Source: Paenalcaligenes hominis_A
Lineage (GTDB): Bacteria; Pseudomonadota; Gammaproteobacteria; Burkholderiales; Burkholderiaceae_B
Reading direction: 5' to 3'
Length of the DNA stretch: 64,000 nucleotides
Assembly (NCBI RefSeq): GCF_041359055.1
Contig: NZ_JBGJKZ010000002.1
Span: 620,001 to 684,000 of the forward strand
This document shows positions 8,704-16,494 of the stretch, one piece after another; position 1 is the stretch's first letter, and each line of letters begins with the position of its first letter. The notes under the pieces are model-generated. The model was not told the origin of the DNA and did not search any database. It was given only the letters and a program-made list of their open reading frames with translations. A program made the position numbers and the translations under genes.

Positions 8704-9714
8704 ATGCCATCCTTATTAAAACGCCTCGCCTACACTAGTGTGATCGGCTTGAGTTTAGGTATGAGCAGCCTTCAGGCTCAAACCGCTATTTGTTATAACT
8801 GCCCAACAGAATGGGCTGATTGGGGTACTCAACTTCGAGCTATTGAATACGAAACCGGTGTTAAGATCCCTGCCGACAATAAAAACTCGGGCCAATCCTT
8901 AGCGCAGCTTGTGGCAGAAAAAGCCAAACCTGTGGCTGACATCACCTATTTGGGTGTCAGTTTTGCCATTCAAGCAGACAAAGAAGGGGTTTTGGACACT
9001 TACCATCCCGCCGACTGGGACCAAATCCCAGCTGACCTAAAAGACCCTGCTGGTAAATGGTTTGCCATTCATTCTGGCACCATGGGTTTTATGGTGAATG
9101 TGGATGCTTTAGATGGCAAACCAGTGCCACGTTCATGGGCTGATTTATTAAAGCCTGAATACAAAGGTTTAATTGGGTATCTAGACCCCACCTCTGCTTT
9201 TGTAGGCTATGTGGCTGCCGTTGCCGCAAACACCGCCTTAGGTGGTACGTTGGATGACTTTGGTCCGGCTTACGAATACTTCCAGAGCTTGCAAGCCAAT
9301 GACCCCATCGTGCCCAAACAAACCTCTTATGCACGCGTTTTGTCTGGGGAAATTGCCATTTTGCTTGACTACGATTTCAACGCATATCGTGCTAAATACA
9401 AAGATCAAGCCAATGTGGAATTTGTAATCCCTCAAGAAGGTACCGTAATGGTGCCCTATGTGATCAGCCTAGTTAAAGGGGCCCCACAAGCAGAAAACGC
9501 GAAAAAAGCCTTAAATTTTGTGCTTTCTGATGCCGGCCAAGAAATTTGGGCCAGAGCATATTTGCGTCCAGTGCGTGCAGAGGCCATGCCTGATGACATT
9601 AAAGCCTTATTTATTGATGAAAGTGAATACAACCGTGCCGTAGCCATTGATTACGGCAAAATGGCGGACGTTCAACGCTCTTTCTCAGACCAATACCTAA
9701 AAGAAGTCCGCTAA
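8704..9714 (+). CDS. ABC transporter periplasmic substrate-binding protein
   Basis: The protein has a signal peptide (PSLLKRLAYTSVIGLSLGMSSLQAQ) and then an extracellular solute-binding fold of the AfuA/FbpA/PhnS-like class (DITYLGVSFAIQADKEGVLDTYHPADWDQIP, then YLDPTSAFVGYVAAVAANTALGG). I chose ATG 8704 because AGGA lies 6 bases upstream and the signal peptide then begins at once; this gives 336 residues. An ATG at 8698 is the close alternative. The gene follows the LacI regulator by 22 bp and is followed by two permeases and an ATPase. Substrate inference from the downstream phosphodiesterase: a phosphate-containing organic compound, possibly a glycerophosphodiester. Iron or polyamine remain alternatives. 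Confidence 0.88.
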   Translation: MPSLLKRLAYTSVIGLSLGMSSLQAQTAICYNCPTEWADWGTQLRAIEYETGVKIPADNKNSGQSLAQLVAEKAKPVADITYLGVSFAIQADKEGVLDTYHPADWDQIPADLKDPAGKWFAIHSGTMGFMVNVDALDGKPVPRSWADLLKPEYKGLIGYLDPTSAFVGYVAAVAANTALGGTLDDFGPAYEYFQSLQANDPIVPKQTSYARVLSGEIAILLDYDFNAYRAKYKDQANVEFVIPQEGTVMVPYVISLVKGAPQAENAKKALNFVLSDAGQEIWARAYLRPVRAEAMPDDIKALFIDESEYNRAVAIDYGKMADVQRSFSDQYLKEVR

Positions 9715-9727
9715 TTTAGTCCCTCTT

Positions 9728-10543
9728 ATGTCAAGCTCTGCGTTTCATCAAAGTCAACGCACCATCTTATTAGCCTGTCTGGCACCAGCCACTGCTTTTT
9801 TTCTAGCATTTTGGTTGTTGCCAATGACACGGCTATTGGCTCTCCCAGCTCAACAGGGTTGGGAGACCTATTTTGTGGTTCTGACGCATTCGCGGTATTT
9901 AACCAGTTTGGTTAATACCCTCGTTTTATCTCTAGTAGTAACGGCTCTCACTCTGGTTTTAGGCGCAACAGTCGGTATTTATTTAGCTCGCACACCTATT
10001 AAAGGTAAAGGCTTTTTAGTTTCATTATTGACCATGCCACTGTCCTTCCCCGGGGTAATTGTCGGTTTTTTTGTCATATTACTTGGAGGCCGCCAAGGTC
10101 CTGTAGCGGATATTTTTCAACAGCTAGGCATGGGCAGAGTTACCTTTGCCTATGGCGTGATTGGACTTTTTTTAGCCTATTTGTATTTTTCGCTACCACG
10201 AGCTATTGCAAACTATACCGCAGCCGCAGAAGCCATGGATCCTGCCCTAGAGGAAGCTGCTCGAACCTTAAATGCCTCGAAGTGGCACATCGTGCGCGAT
10301 GTATGGATTCCTCAGCTTGCTCCGACCACAGTCGCCAGTGGCGCAGTTATCTTTGCGACCTCGATGGGCGCGTTTGGCACCGCTTTTACCCTATCAAGCA
10401 AAATAGAAGTACTACCCATTTCTATTTACAACGAGTTTACCAATTACGCTAATTTTGCTTTAGCGGCTTCACTGTCTATTGTGCTGGGTTTAATCACATG
10501 GCTTGTGTTGTTTGTAGCTCGCATTATGACTGAAAAGAAATAA
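9728..10543 (+). CDS. ABC transporter permease, first subunit
   Basis: A 271-residue inner-membrane protein with about six membrane segments and the binding-protein-dependent transport motif EEAARTLNASKWHIVRDVWIPQLAP, which docks on the ATPase. It begins 13 bp after the binding-protein gene. The N-terminal LACLAPATAFFLAFWLLPMTRL segment resembles PotB/CysT-type permeases. Confidence 0.9.
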   Translation: MSSSAFHQSQRTILLACLAPATAFFLAFWLLPMTRLLALPAQQGWETYFVVLTHSRYLTSLVNTLVLSLVVTALTLVLGATVGIYLARTPIKGKGFLVSLLTMPLSFPGVIVGFFVILLGGRQGPVADIFQQLGMGRVTFAYGVIGLFLAYLYFSLPRAIANYTAAAEAMDPALEEAARTLNASKWHIVRDVWIPQLAPTTVASGAVIFATSMGAFGTAFTLSSKIEVLPISIYNEFTNYANFALAASLSIVLGLITWLVLFVARIMTEKK

Positions 10544-10551
10544 AGACTGGT

Positions 10552-11346
10552 ATGAAAAACTCACATTCATCGCCATGGTTGCGACTCATCACACTGTTAG
10601 TGTGTCTATTTATGATTGGCCCCCTGTTTTTATCCTTGTATGCAGGTCTGGTCAACAACTATGGCGCTGGCTTTAAAAGCGGTTTCACTACACGTTGGTT
10701 ACAAGAAGTTTGGTCTATTTACGGCAGTACCGTTGGTTGGTCAATTTTAATTGGCTTAGCCTGTGTAATAGGCACGCTGTTAATCGGTGTGCCCTGTGCT
10801 TACGCCTTGGCTCGTCATCCCTCGAAATGGGCTCGAGCCTTTGAGGAACTGCTTACCCTACCAGTGGCCGTGCCAGGTTTAGCCTCAGCCCTTGCTCTTA
10901 TCTTAGCTTACGGTCAAATCAGCGTCTTTAGACAAAGCTTTTTATTCATCTTAGTGGGGCATATTGTTTTCACCTTGCCTTTTATGGTGCGAGTGGTGTC
11001 GTCCGCGCTACAAAAAGAAGAGCTTTACGCCATTGAAGAAGCCGCCAGAACCTTGGGTGCTTCTTTCTTGCGTCGTTTTATTGGGGTGATTATTCCCGCC
11101 GTGTTTCCAGCCATTGTGGCTGGAGCCATGATGGTTTTCACCTTATCCATTGGTGAATTTAACCTTACTTGGATGCTCCACACCCCCTTAACGCGCACCT
11201 TGCCGGTAGGTTTAGCGGATAGTTATGCCTCAATGCGTGTTGAAGTTGGCTCTGCCTATACATTAATCTTTTTTATGGTGATTCTTCCCGTGTTATGGAT
11301 TATGCAAGCCCTTGCTAACTTTGCCCAAAAGAAATACGGAAACTAA
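10552..11346 (+). CDS. ABC transporter permease, second subunit
   Basis: The 264-residue partner of the preceding permease has about six membrane segments and the coupling motif EEAARTLGASFLRRFIGVIIPAVFP. It is of the PotC/CysW type. The gap to the first permease is 8 bp, and it is followed 9 bp later by the ATPase gene, so the importer is complete within one transcript. Confidence 0.9.
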   Translation: MKNSHSSPWLRLITLLVCLFMIGPLFLSLYAGLVNNYGAGFKSGFTTRWLQEVWSIYGSTVGWSILIGLACVIGTLLIGVPCAYALARHPSKWARAFEELLTLPVAVPGLASALALILAYGQISVFRQSFLFILVGHIVFTLPFMVRVVSSALQKEELYAIEEAARTLGASFLRRFIGVIIPAVFPAIVAGAMMVFTLSIGEFNLTWMLHTPLTRTLPVGLADSYASMRVEVGSAYTLIFFMVILPVLWIMQALANFAQKKYGN

Positions 11347-11355
11347 GTCAAAATC

Positions 11356-12414
11356 ATGAAGCAACTTGATCGAATCAGCGTTGATATTGTTAACAGCGCT
11401 AAAACTTATCCCGACGGGACACAGGGCTTAAAACCCACGAATCTCCATATTCATCCCGGCGAAGTTCTAGCCCTACTGGGACCATCAGGCTGTGGCAAAA
11501 CCACGTTATTACGCATGATCGCTGGCTTAGAAAGCGCAGATGCAGGCAGCCAAATTCTCTTTGGTGACCAAGACGTCACCGACAAACCCGTAGAACAACG
11601 CAATGTAGGCATGGTCTTTCAAAGCTATGCCCTCTTTCCTCAAATGAGTGTACAAGCCAATATTGGCTATGGCCTTAGTATTCGCGGTGTACCCGCTGCA
11701 GAGCGCAAGCAGCGTGTGGGTGAACTGGTAGATTTAGTGCACTTGAATGGGCTGGAGCACAAGCGCCCGTCCGAGTTATCCGGAGGCCAACGCCAGCGTG
11801 TGGCACTGGCTCGCGCTGTTGCGGTTAGACCTCGCGTTTTATTATTGGACGAGCCACTAGCCGCCTTAGATGCCAAGCTTAAAGAAACACTGCGTGATGA
11901 ATTAGCCGACTTACTGCGTCAGCTAGGTATTACTGCCATTCACGTAACCCACGACCAACAAGAAGCCTTGGCTATTGCCGATCGCTTAGCAGTTATGCAT
12001 GCTGGTCGTATTATGCAAGTGGGGCGTGGCGAAGACCTGTATCGCGACCCAAGCCATGCTTTTGTGGCGGAGTTTTTAGGGCGAGTGAACCGTATTAGTC
12101 GCAGCGCTGAGGCACGCAGCCGCCATATTATTGAGCTAGGTGCATTTACACAAGCCTGCCCCGATGCGTTAAAAAATAGCCAAATGCTTTTTGTACGCCC
12201 CGAAGATATTCAGCTCACCACGCCCAGTGCCGAGGTAGCCAAAGCTAAAGTCATTCAACGTACGTTTTTAGGTGAACGCATTGAGTTTAAAGTGCAACTC
12301 ACTGATACACAAACGTTGATGGTGGAGACGCATAACCAATGCCCTTATCAAGTTGGCGACACCGTTGGTCTTACTATTCCCTCTACTCGCTTTTTGAACC
12401 CTGAAGCAGAATGA
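11356..12414 (+). CDS. ABC transporter ATP-binding protein
   Basis: The 352-residue ATPase of the importer shows Walker A GPSGCGKT (42-49), a Q-loop FQSYALFPQ, the signature LSGGQRQRVALARA, Walker B VLLLDEPLAALD and the switch histidine in HVTHDQQEA. A C-terminal TOBE-type regulatory domain occupies about the last 100 residues, as in PotA/FbpC/UgpC. Its stop overlaps the start of the phosphodiesterase gene by 4 bp (ATGA), so translation is coupled. Confidence 0.93.
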   Translation: MKQLDRISVDIVNSAKTYPDGTQGLKPTNLHIHPGEVLALLGPSGCGKTTLLRMIAGLESADAGSQILFGDQDVTDKPVEQRNVGMVFQSYALFPQMSVQANIGYGLSIRGVPAAERKQRVGELVDLVHLNGLEHKRPSELSGGQRQRVALARAVAVRPRVLLLDEPLAALDAKLKETLRDELADLLRQLGITAIHVTHDQQEALAIADRLAVMHAGRIMQVGRGEDLYRDPSHAFVAEFLGRVNRISRSAEARSRHIIELGAFTQACPDALKNSQMLFVRPEDIQLTTPSAEVAKAKVIQRTFLGERIEFKVQLTDTQTLMVETHNQCPYQVGDTVGLTIPSTRFLNPEAE

Positions 12415-13250
12415 ATCAAACCTTATTAGTACAAATTAGCGATTTGCATATTCGTGAACCAGGCCGCTTGGCCTATGGTCGCATCAATACCGCTCCTTAT
12501 TTAGAAAAAGCGGTAACAGCAATTAATCAATTGCCCCAAAAACCAGATGCCGTTGTGATTACCGGCGATTTAACGGATTTTGGCCGCGTTGCTGAATATG
12601 AGCATTTACGTCGTTTACTAGCCCCTTTAACCGTGCCAGTGTATATGCTGCCTGGTAACCACGATGAACGGCATGTGTTAACCCAATGCTTTCCTCAGTT
12701 AGACTATTTAGAAAGCACGTTAGAAAGCCGCTACACGCAGTACGTTGTGCCTGTAGGTCCTTTGCGTTTGATCGCATTAGACACCAGTGTTATTGGGCAA
12801 AGCAGTGGTGTGCTTTGTGCGGAACGGTTGGCGTGGCTTGAGCAGGCGCTGATCGACAATGCCGAGCACCCTGTGGTTATTGCCATGCATCACCCCCCTT
12901 TTAATACGCTAATTGGGCATATGGATAAAATCGGGCTTTTACAAGGAGGCCCCGAGTTGGAGCAACTGCTACGCCGCTTCACAAATATCGAGCGTGTGAT
13001 TTGCGGTCATTTACACCGCCCTATTTCAACTCGATTTGGCGGCACCATTGCCTCAACATGCCCTGCTCCAGCCCATCAAGTCTGTCTAGATCTAAGCCCC
13101 GAGGCAGAGTCAGCCTGGTGCTTAGAGCCACCTGCCATGCAAATTCATGCGTGGGATCATCAGGCTCAACGCTTGGTGTCTCATTTAGCCGTGATTGAAG
13201 AGTTTGAGGGACCCTACCCATTTCACGAGGGTGGGAAACTCATCGACTAA
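12411..13250 (+). CDS. metallophosphoesterase, GpdQ/CpdA-like phosphodiesterase
   Basis: The 279-residue cytosolic two-metal phosphoesterase has all blocks of the class III cyclic-nucleotide/glycerophosphodiesterase family: ISDLHI (DxH), ITGDLTDFG, LPGNHDER, MHHPPF and CGHLHRP. Being translationally coupled to the importer ATPase, it probably cleaves the imported compound. GpdQ hydrolyses glycerophosphodiesters and CpdA hydrolyses cAMP; the transporter context favours the former. There is no signal peptide, so cleavage would occur after uptake. Confidence 0.88.
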   Translation: MNQTLLVQISDLHIREPGRLAYGRINTAPYLEKAVTAINQLPQKPDAVVITGDLTDFGRVAEYEHLRRLLAPLTVPVYMLPGNHDERHVLTQCFPQLDYLESTLESRYTQYVVPVGPLRLIALDTSVIGQSSGVLCAERLAWLEQALIDNAEHPVVIAMHHPPFNTLIGHMDKIGLLQGGPELEQLLRRFTNIERVICGHLHRPISTRFGGTIASTCPAPAHQVCLDLSPEAESAWCLEPPAMQIHAWDHQAQRLVSHLAVIEEFEGPYPFHEGGKLID

Positions 13251-13278
13251 TAACAACACCACACTAACTACCCCTAGG

Positions 13279-13342
13279 TAAAAGCTCCCTGCAAAGAGCT
13301 TTTACTTTTACAGCCGTTATATTTATATATAACGGCTTTTTT
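13279..13342 (+). terminator. double hairpin terminator of the ABC importer operon
   Basis: A first palindrome pairs 13279-13287 with 13296-13304. A second, stronger hairpin pairs AGCCGTTAT (13312-13320) with ATAACGGCT (13329-13337) and ends in six T. They lie 28 bp after the phosphodiesterase stop. Confidence 0.82.
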
Positions 13343-13468
13343 ATCACCAGCCCCCCATTGCCACGGTAACAGCACTGAAAGCCATCTCACTTTAATACTA
13401 GCCCCGTTTAAACAAAGGTTCACTGATATAATACTAGGTTGATTTCTTCGTTTATACACAGGTTTTTT

Positions 13469-14398
13469 ATGAGCGCTACGCCCCATCCTTTTTATGCTGA
13501 AGCCTTTACCGATTTACGCACCGTGCGCGATCTATTGCGTTGGGCCCTAAGCCAATTTCACCGTCATGAGCTCAGCTTTGGTCATGGTAGCGACAACCCC
13601 TCTGACGAAGCCATTTATTTGTTACTACATACGCTGCACCTTCCACTAGACACTATTGATCCTTTTTTAGATGCAGCCTTAACGTCCAGTGAAAAACAGC
13701 ATTTTTTAGAGCTGGTACGCCGTCGTTGCGAAGAACGACTACCTGCCGCTTATCTTACTGGCGAGGCTTGGCTTCAAGGCTTACGCTTTAAAGTCAGTGC
13801 CGATTGCATTGTTCCACGCTCCCCCATTGCAGAGCTACTTAGCACCCAGCTCGCTCCTTGGGTCGAAGACCCCATGGCCATCCACTCTGTACTCGATGTA
13901 TGCACAGGCTCGGGCTGCTTAGCCATTTTGGCTGCGCTTACTTTCCCTGAAGCGCACGTTGACGGCGTGGATATCTCTCCTGCTGCCCTAGCCATAGCCA
14001 AGCAAAACGTCGAAGACTACGATCTTAGCGATCGGGTTTGCGTGTTGGAAAGCAATCTATATAGTGCTGTAGCAGCCAAAAAATACGACCTCATTATCTC
14101 TAACCCACCCTATGTAAATGAAAGCTCTATGCAAGCCCTGCCAGCAGAATACTTGCATGAGCCTCGTATTGCTCTAGCTGGTGGCGATGACGGTATGGAT
14201 CTGGTGCGCGTTATTTTGGCTCAGGCAGCCTCCCATCTAAATGAAGGCGGCCTTTTGGTTTTAGAAATTGGTAATGAGTACGACCATTTTTGTGCAGCCT
14301 TTCCCGAACTCGATCCCGTCTGGCTCAGCACAGAAACCGCCGATGACCAAATCTTGCTCCTCACTTACGAGCAACTTCAATCTTTTAACGCAAACTAA
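13469..14398 (+). CDS. prmB: 50S ribosomal protein L3 N(5)-glutamine methyltransferase
   Basis: PrmB methylates a glutamine of ribosomal protein L3. The protein has an N-terminal helical substrate-recognition part, the AYLTGEAWLQGLRFKV and VPRSPIAELL blocks, the SAM-binding loop VLDVCTGSGCLAI and the catalytic motif NPPY near residue 210. The closely related PrmC methylates release factors. The N-terminal sequence and the SDEAIYLLLHTLHLP block favour PrmB. I chose ATG 13469 (309 residues, AGG 6 bases upstream) over an upstream TTG at 13439. Confidence 0.9.
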   Translation: MSATPHPFYAEAFTDLRTVRDLLRWALSQFHRHELSFGHGSDNPSDEAIYLLLHTLHLPLDTIDPFLDAALTSSEKQHFLELVRRRCEERLPAAYLTGEAWLQGLRFKVSADCIVPRSPIAELLSTQLAPWVEDPMAIHSVLDVCTGSGCLAILAALTFPEAHVDGVDISPAALAIAKQNVEDYDLSDRVCVLESNLYSAVAAKKYDLIISNPPYVNESSMQALPAEYLHEPRIALAGGDDGMDLVRVILAQAASHLNEGGLLVLEIGNEYDHFCAAFPELDPVWLSTETADDQILLLTYEQLQSFNAN

Positions 14399-14410
14399 CA
14401 GGGGCAAGAC

Positions 14411-16345
14411 GTGATTCGTGCCACGGATTTAGGGTTACGCCGAGGAACTAAAGTTCTACTCAGTAATACACAATTTGTTATTAACCCCAAAGAACGGGTG
14501 GGCGTAGTAGGCCGTAATGGTGCCGGAAAATCTACGCTTTTTGCGCTTTTTCAGCATGAGATTGATGCCGATCAAGGGGTATTAGACCTCCCATCCAGTT
14601 GGCGTATTGCCAGTGTTGAACAAGAAATCCGTGACCGTGATCGGCCTGCCCGCGAGTTTGTTATTGACGGTGACACCCATCTGCGCGCCTTACAGGCTCA
14701 ACGAGCCGCCACAGCAGACCACGATGGCGAAGAAATCGCCCGTCTAGAAAACGCCTTAATTGAAGCCGATGCATGGACCGCTCCCTCGCGTGCCGAGCAG
14801 TTGTTGGCTGGATTAGGATTTAAACCAGACCAATGGTTGCTGCCCGTAGGCCAATTTTCAGGGGGTTGGCAAATGCGCATTGCATTGGCTCGTGCGTTGA
14901 TGGCACCTTCTGATTTGCTCTTACTGGATGAACCCACTAACCACTTAGATCTGGATGCTATGCTCTGGCTAGAGCGTTGGTTACAATCCTACCCCGGTAC
15001 AGTATTGACCATTTCCCACGATACAGAATTCTTAGATGCCGTCAGCACCCATATTCTGCATTTCGAGCAACAGCAACTCATCAAATACCGTGGCAATTAC
15101 TCATCTTTTTTAAGCCAGCGGGCCGAGCGCATGCGCCAAGATCAACTGGTTTGGGAAAAACAACAACGCGAAGTGGCTCATTTACAAAGCTTCATTGATC
15201 GCTTTAAAGCCAAAGCCAGCAAGGCTAAACAAGCCCAAAGCCGCGTTAAAGCACTGGCTAAAATGCAAGAGTTAGCCCCAGTACGTTTAGACGGTTCGGT
15301 ACAGTTTAGCCTGCCTACGCCCGAGCACATGCCAGACCCCTTATTACGTTTGATTGAAACCGATCTAGGTTATAGCGTTCCTGAAAAGAAAACCATTCTG
15401 CATCAAGTAAATCTAGATGTACGCAGCGGCAGCCGTATTGGTATTTTGGGAATGAACGGTGCAGGTAAAAGTACTCTGATTAAAACCTTAGCAGGTGAAA
15501 TCCCTGCTCTCAGCGGTGAGCTCGTCACATCAGCGCGCTTAGAAGTGGGTTATTTTGCCCAGCATCAGCTCGACATGATCGAAGCCGACCTAAGCCCTAT
15601 ACAACACATGCAACGCATAGCACCCGAAGTACGTGAACAAGAGCTACGCAACTACTTGGGCCGTTTTGCATTCAGTGGGGAAATGGCAACCGACACCACG
15701 GCTGGTTTTTCGGGTGGAGAAAAAGCCCGTTTAGCTTTGGCTCTTATTGTTTGGCACAAGCCAAACTTATTACTGCTGGATGAGCCCACCAACCATTTAG
15801 ATGTGGAAACACGGGAAGCCTTAGCCGCGGCATTGGCTGAGTACGAAGGCAGTGTATTAGTGGTGTCTCATGATAGACAGCTTTTGCGCTCTACGGTGGA
15901 CAACTTTTGGATCGTCGCAGATGGCTGCGTGGCCGAGTTTGATGGCGATTTGGAAGACTACCGCGATTGGCTCTTAGGTCGTGCAGCACAATTACGCAGT
16001 GCCAAAAGCTCATCTGCTGTCACCAATGAAAACGAGTCCACCCTAGATCGGCGCACGCAACGTCGCTTGGAAGCCGAAGCACGCCAAAAAATGGCTCAGC
16101 TACGCAAACCACTAGAGAAAAAGATCCAGCAACTTGAAAAACACTTAGAGCAACACAAAGCTCGTCTGCTTGAGCTTGATGAGCTGATGAGTGACCCAGA
16201 GTTTTATGGTGATCAATACAAAGAACAACGTCCTGCTTTACTTGCTGAGCACGGCGAACTCAGCAAACAAATTGATCAGCACGAAGAGCAATGGCTGGAT
16301 TTGCTTGAACAAATTGAGCAAATCGAAGCGGAACACAAGGTTTAA
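14411..16345 (+). CDS. yheS: ABC-F family ATPase, YheS-like
   Basis: This soluble twin-ATPase protein of the ABC-F translation-factor group has 644 residues, close to E. coli YheS (637). Both nucleotide-binding halves are complete: GRNGAGKST, FSGGWQMR and LLLLDEPTNHLDL, then GMNGAGKST, FSGGEKAR and LLLLDEPTNHLD. Between them is the basic P-site tRNA-interaction linker (SFIDRFKAKASKAKQAQSRVK). The C-terminus is a coiled coil rich in Glu, Gln and Lys. There are no membrane segments, so it is not a transporter. The start is GTG, with AGGGG about 7 bases upstream, 12 bp after prmB. Confidence 0.88.
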   Translation: MIRATDLGLRRGTKVLLSNTQFVINPKERVGVVGRNGAGKSTLFALFQHEIDADQGVLDLPSSWRIASVEQEIRDRDRPAREFVIDGDTHLRALQAQRAATADHDGEEIARLENALIEADAWTAPSRAEQLLAGLGFKPDQWLLPVGQFSGGWQMRIALARALMAPSDLLLLDEPTNHLDLDAMLWLERWLQSYPGTVLTISHDTEFLDAVSTHILHFEQQQLIKYRGNYSSFLSQRAERMRQDQLVWEKQQREVAHLQSFIDRFKAKASKAKQAQSRVKALAKMQELAPVRLDGSVQFSLPTPEHMPDPLLRLIETDLGYSVPEKKTILHQVNLDVRSGSRIGILGMNGAGKSTLIKTLAGEIPALSGELVTSARLEVGYFAQHQLDMIEADLSPIQHMQRIAPEVREQELRNYLGRFAFSGEMATDTTAGFSGGEKARLALALIVWHKPNLLLLDEPTNHLDVETREALAAALAEYEGSVLVVSHDRQLLRSTVDNFWIVADGCVAEFDGDLEDYRDWLLGRAAQLRSAKSSSAVTNENESTLDRRTQRRLEAEARQKMAQLRKPLEKKIQQLEKHLEQHKARLLELDELMSDPEFYGDQYKEQRPALLAEHGELSKQIDQHEEQWLDLLEQIEQIEAEHKV

Positions 16346-16408
16346 ACCTGCAGCTCAAAACTAACAGCAAAGCACGCTACCTAAGTAAAGCCGCTTCAAA
16401 ATAATAAT

Positions 16409-16430
16409 GCGCGCCCAGTTTTGGGCGCGC
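16409..16430. terminator. hairpin between convergent yheS and uvrD
   Basis: A perfect 9-bp GC-rich stem (16409-16417 with 16422-16430, loop GTTT) stands in the space between the two convergent genes. It lacks a T tract on either strand, so termination is likely but not certain. Confidence 0.5.
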
Positions 16431-16494
16431 AGGGTTTGCAAACAGCGTATTAAAAGGTGAACAGCCTAAGCCAATTTCGTAAAGATCGCTTTAG

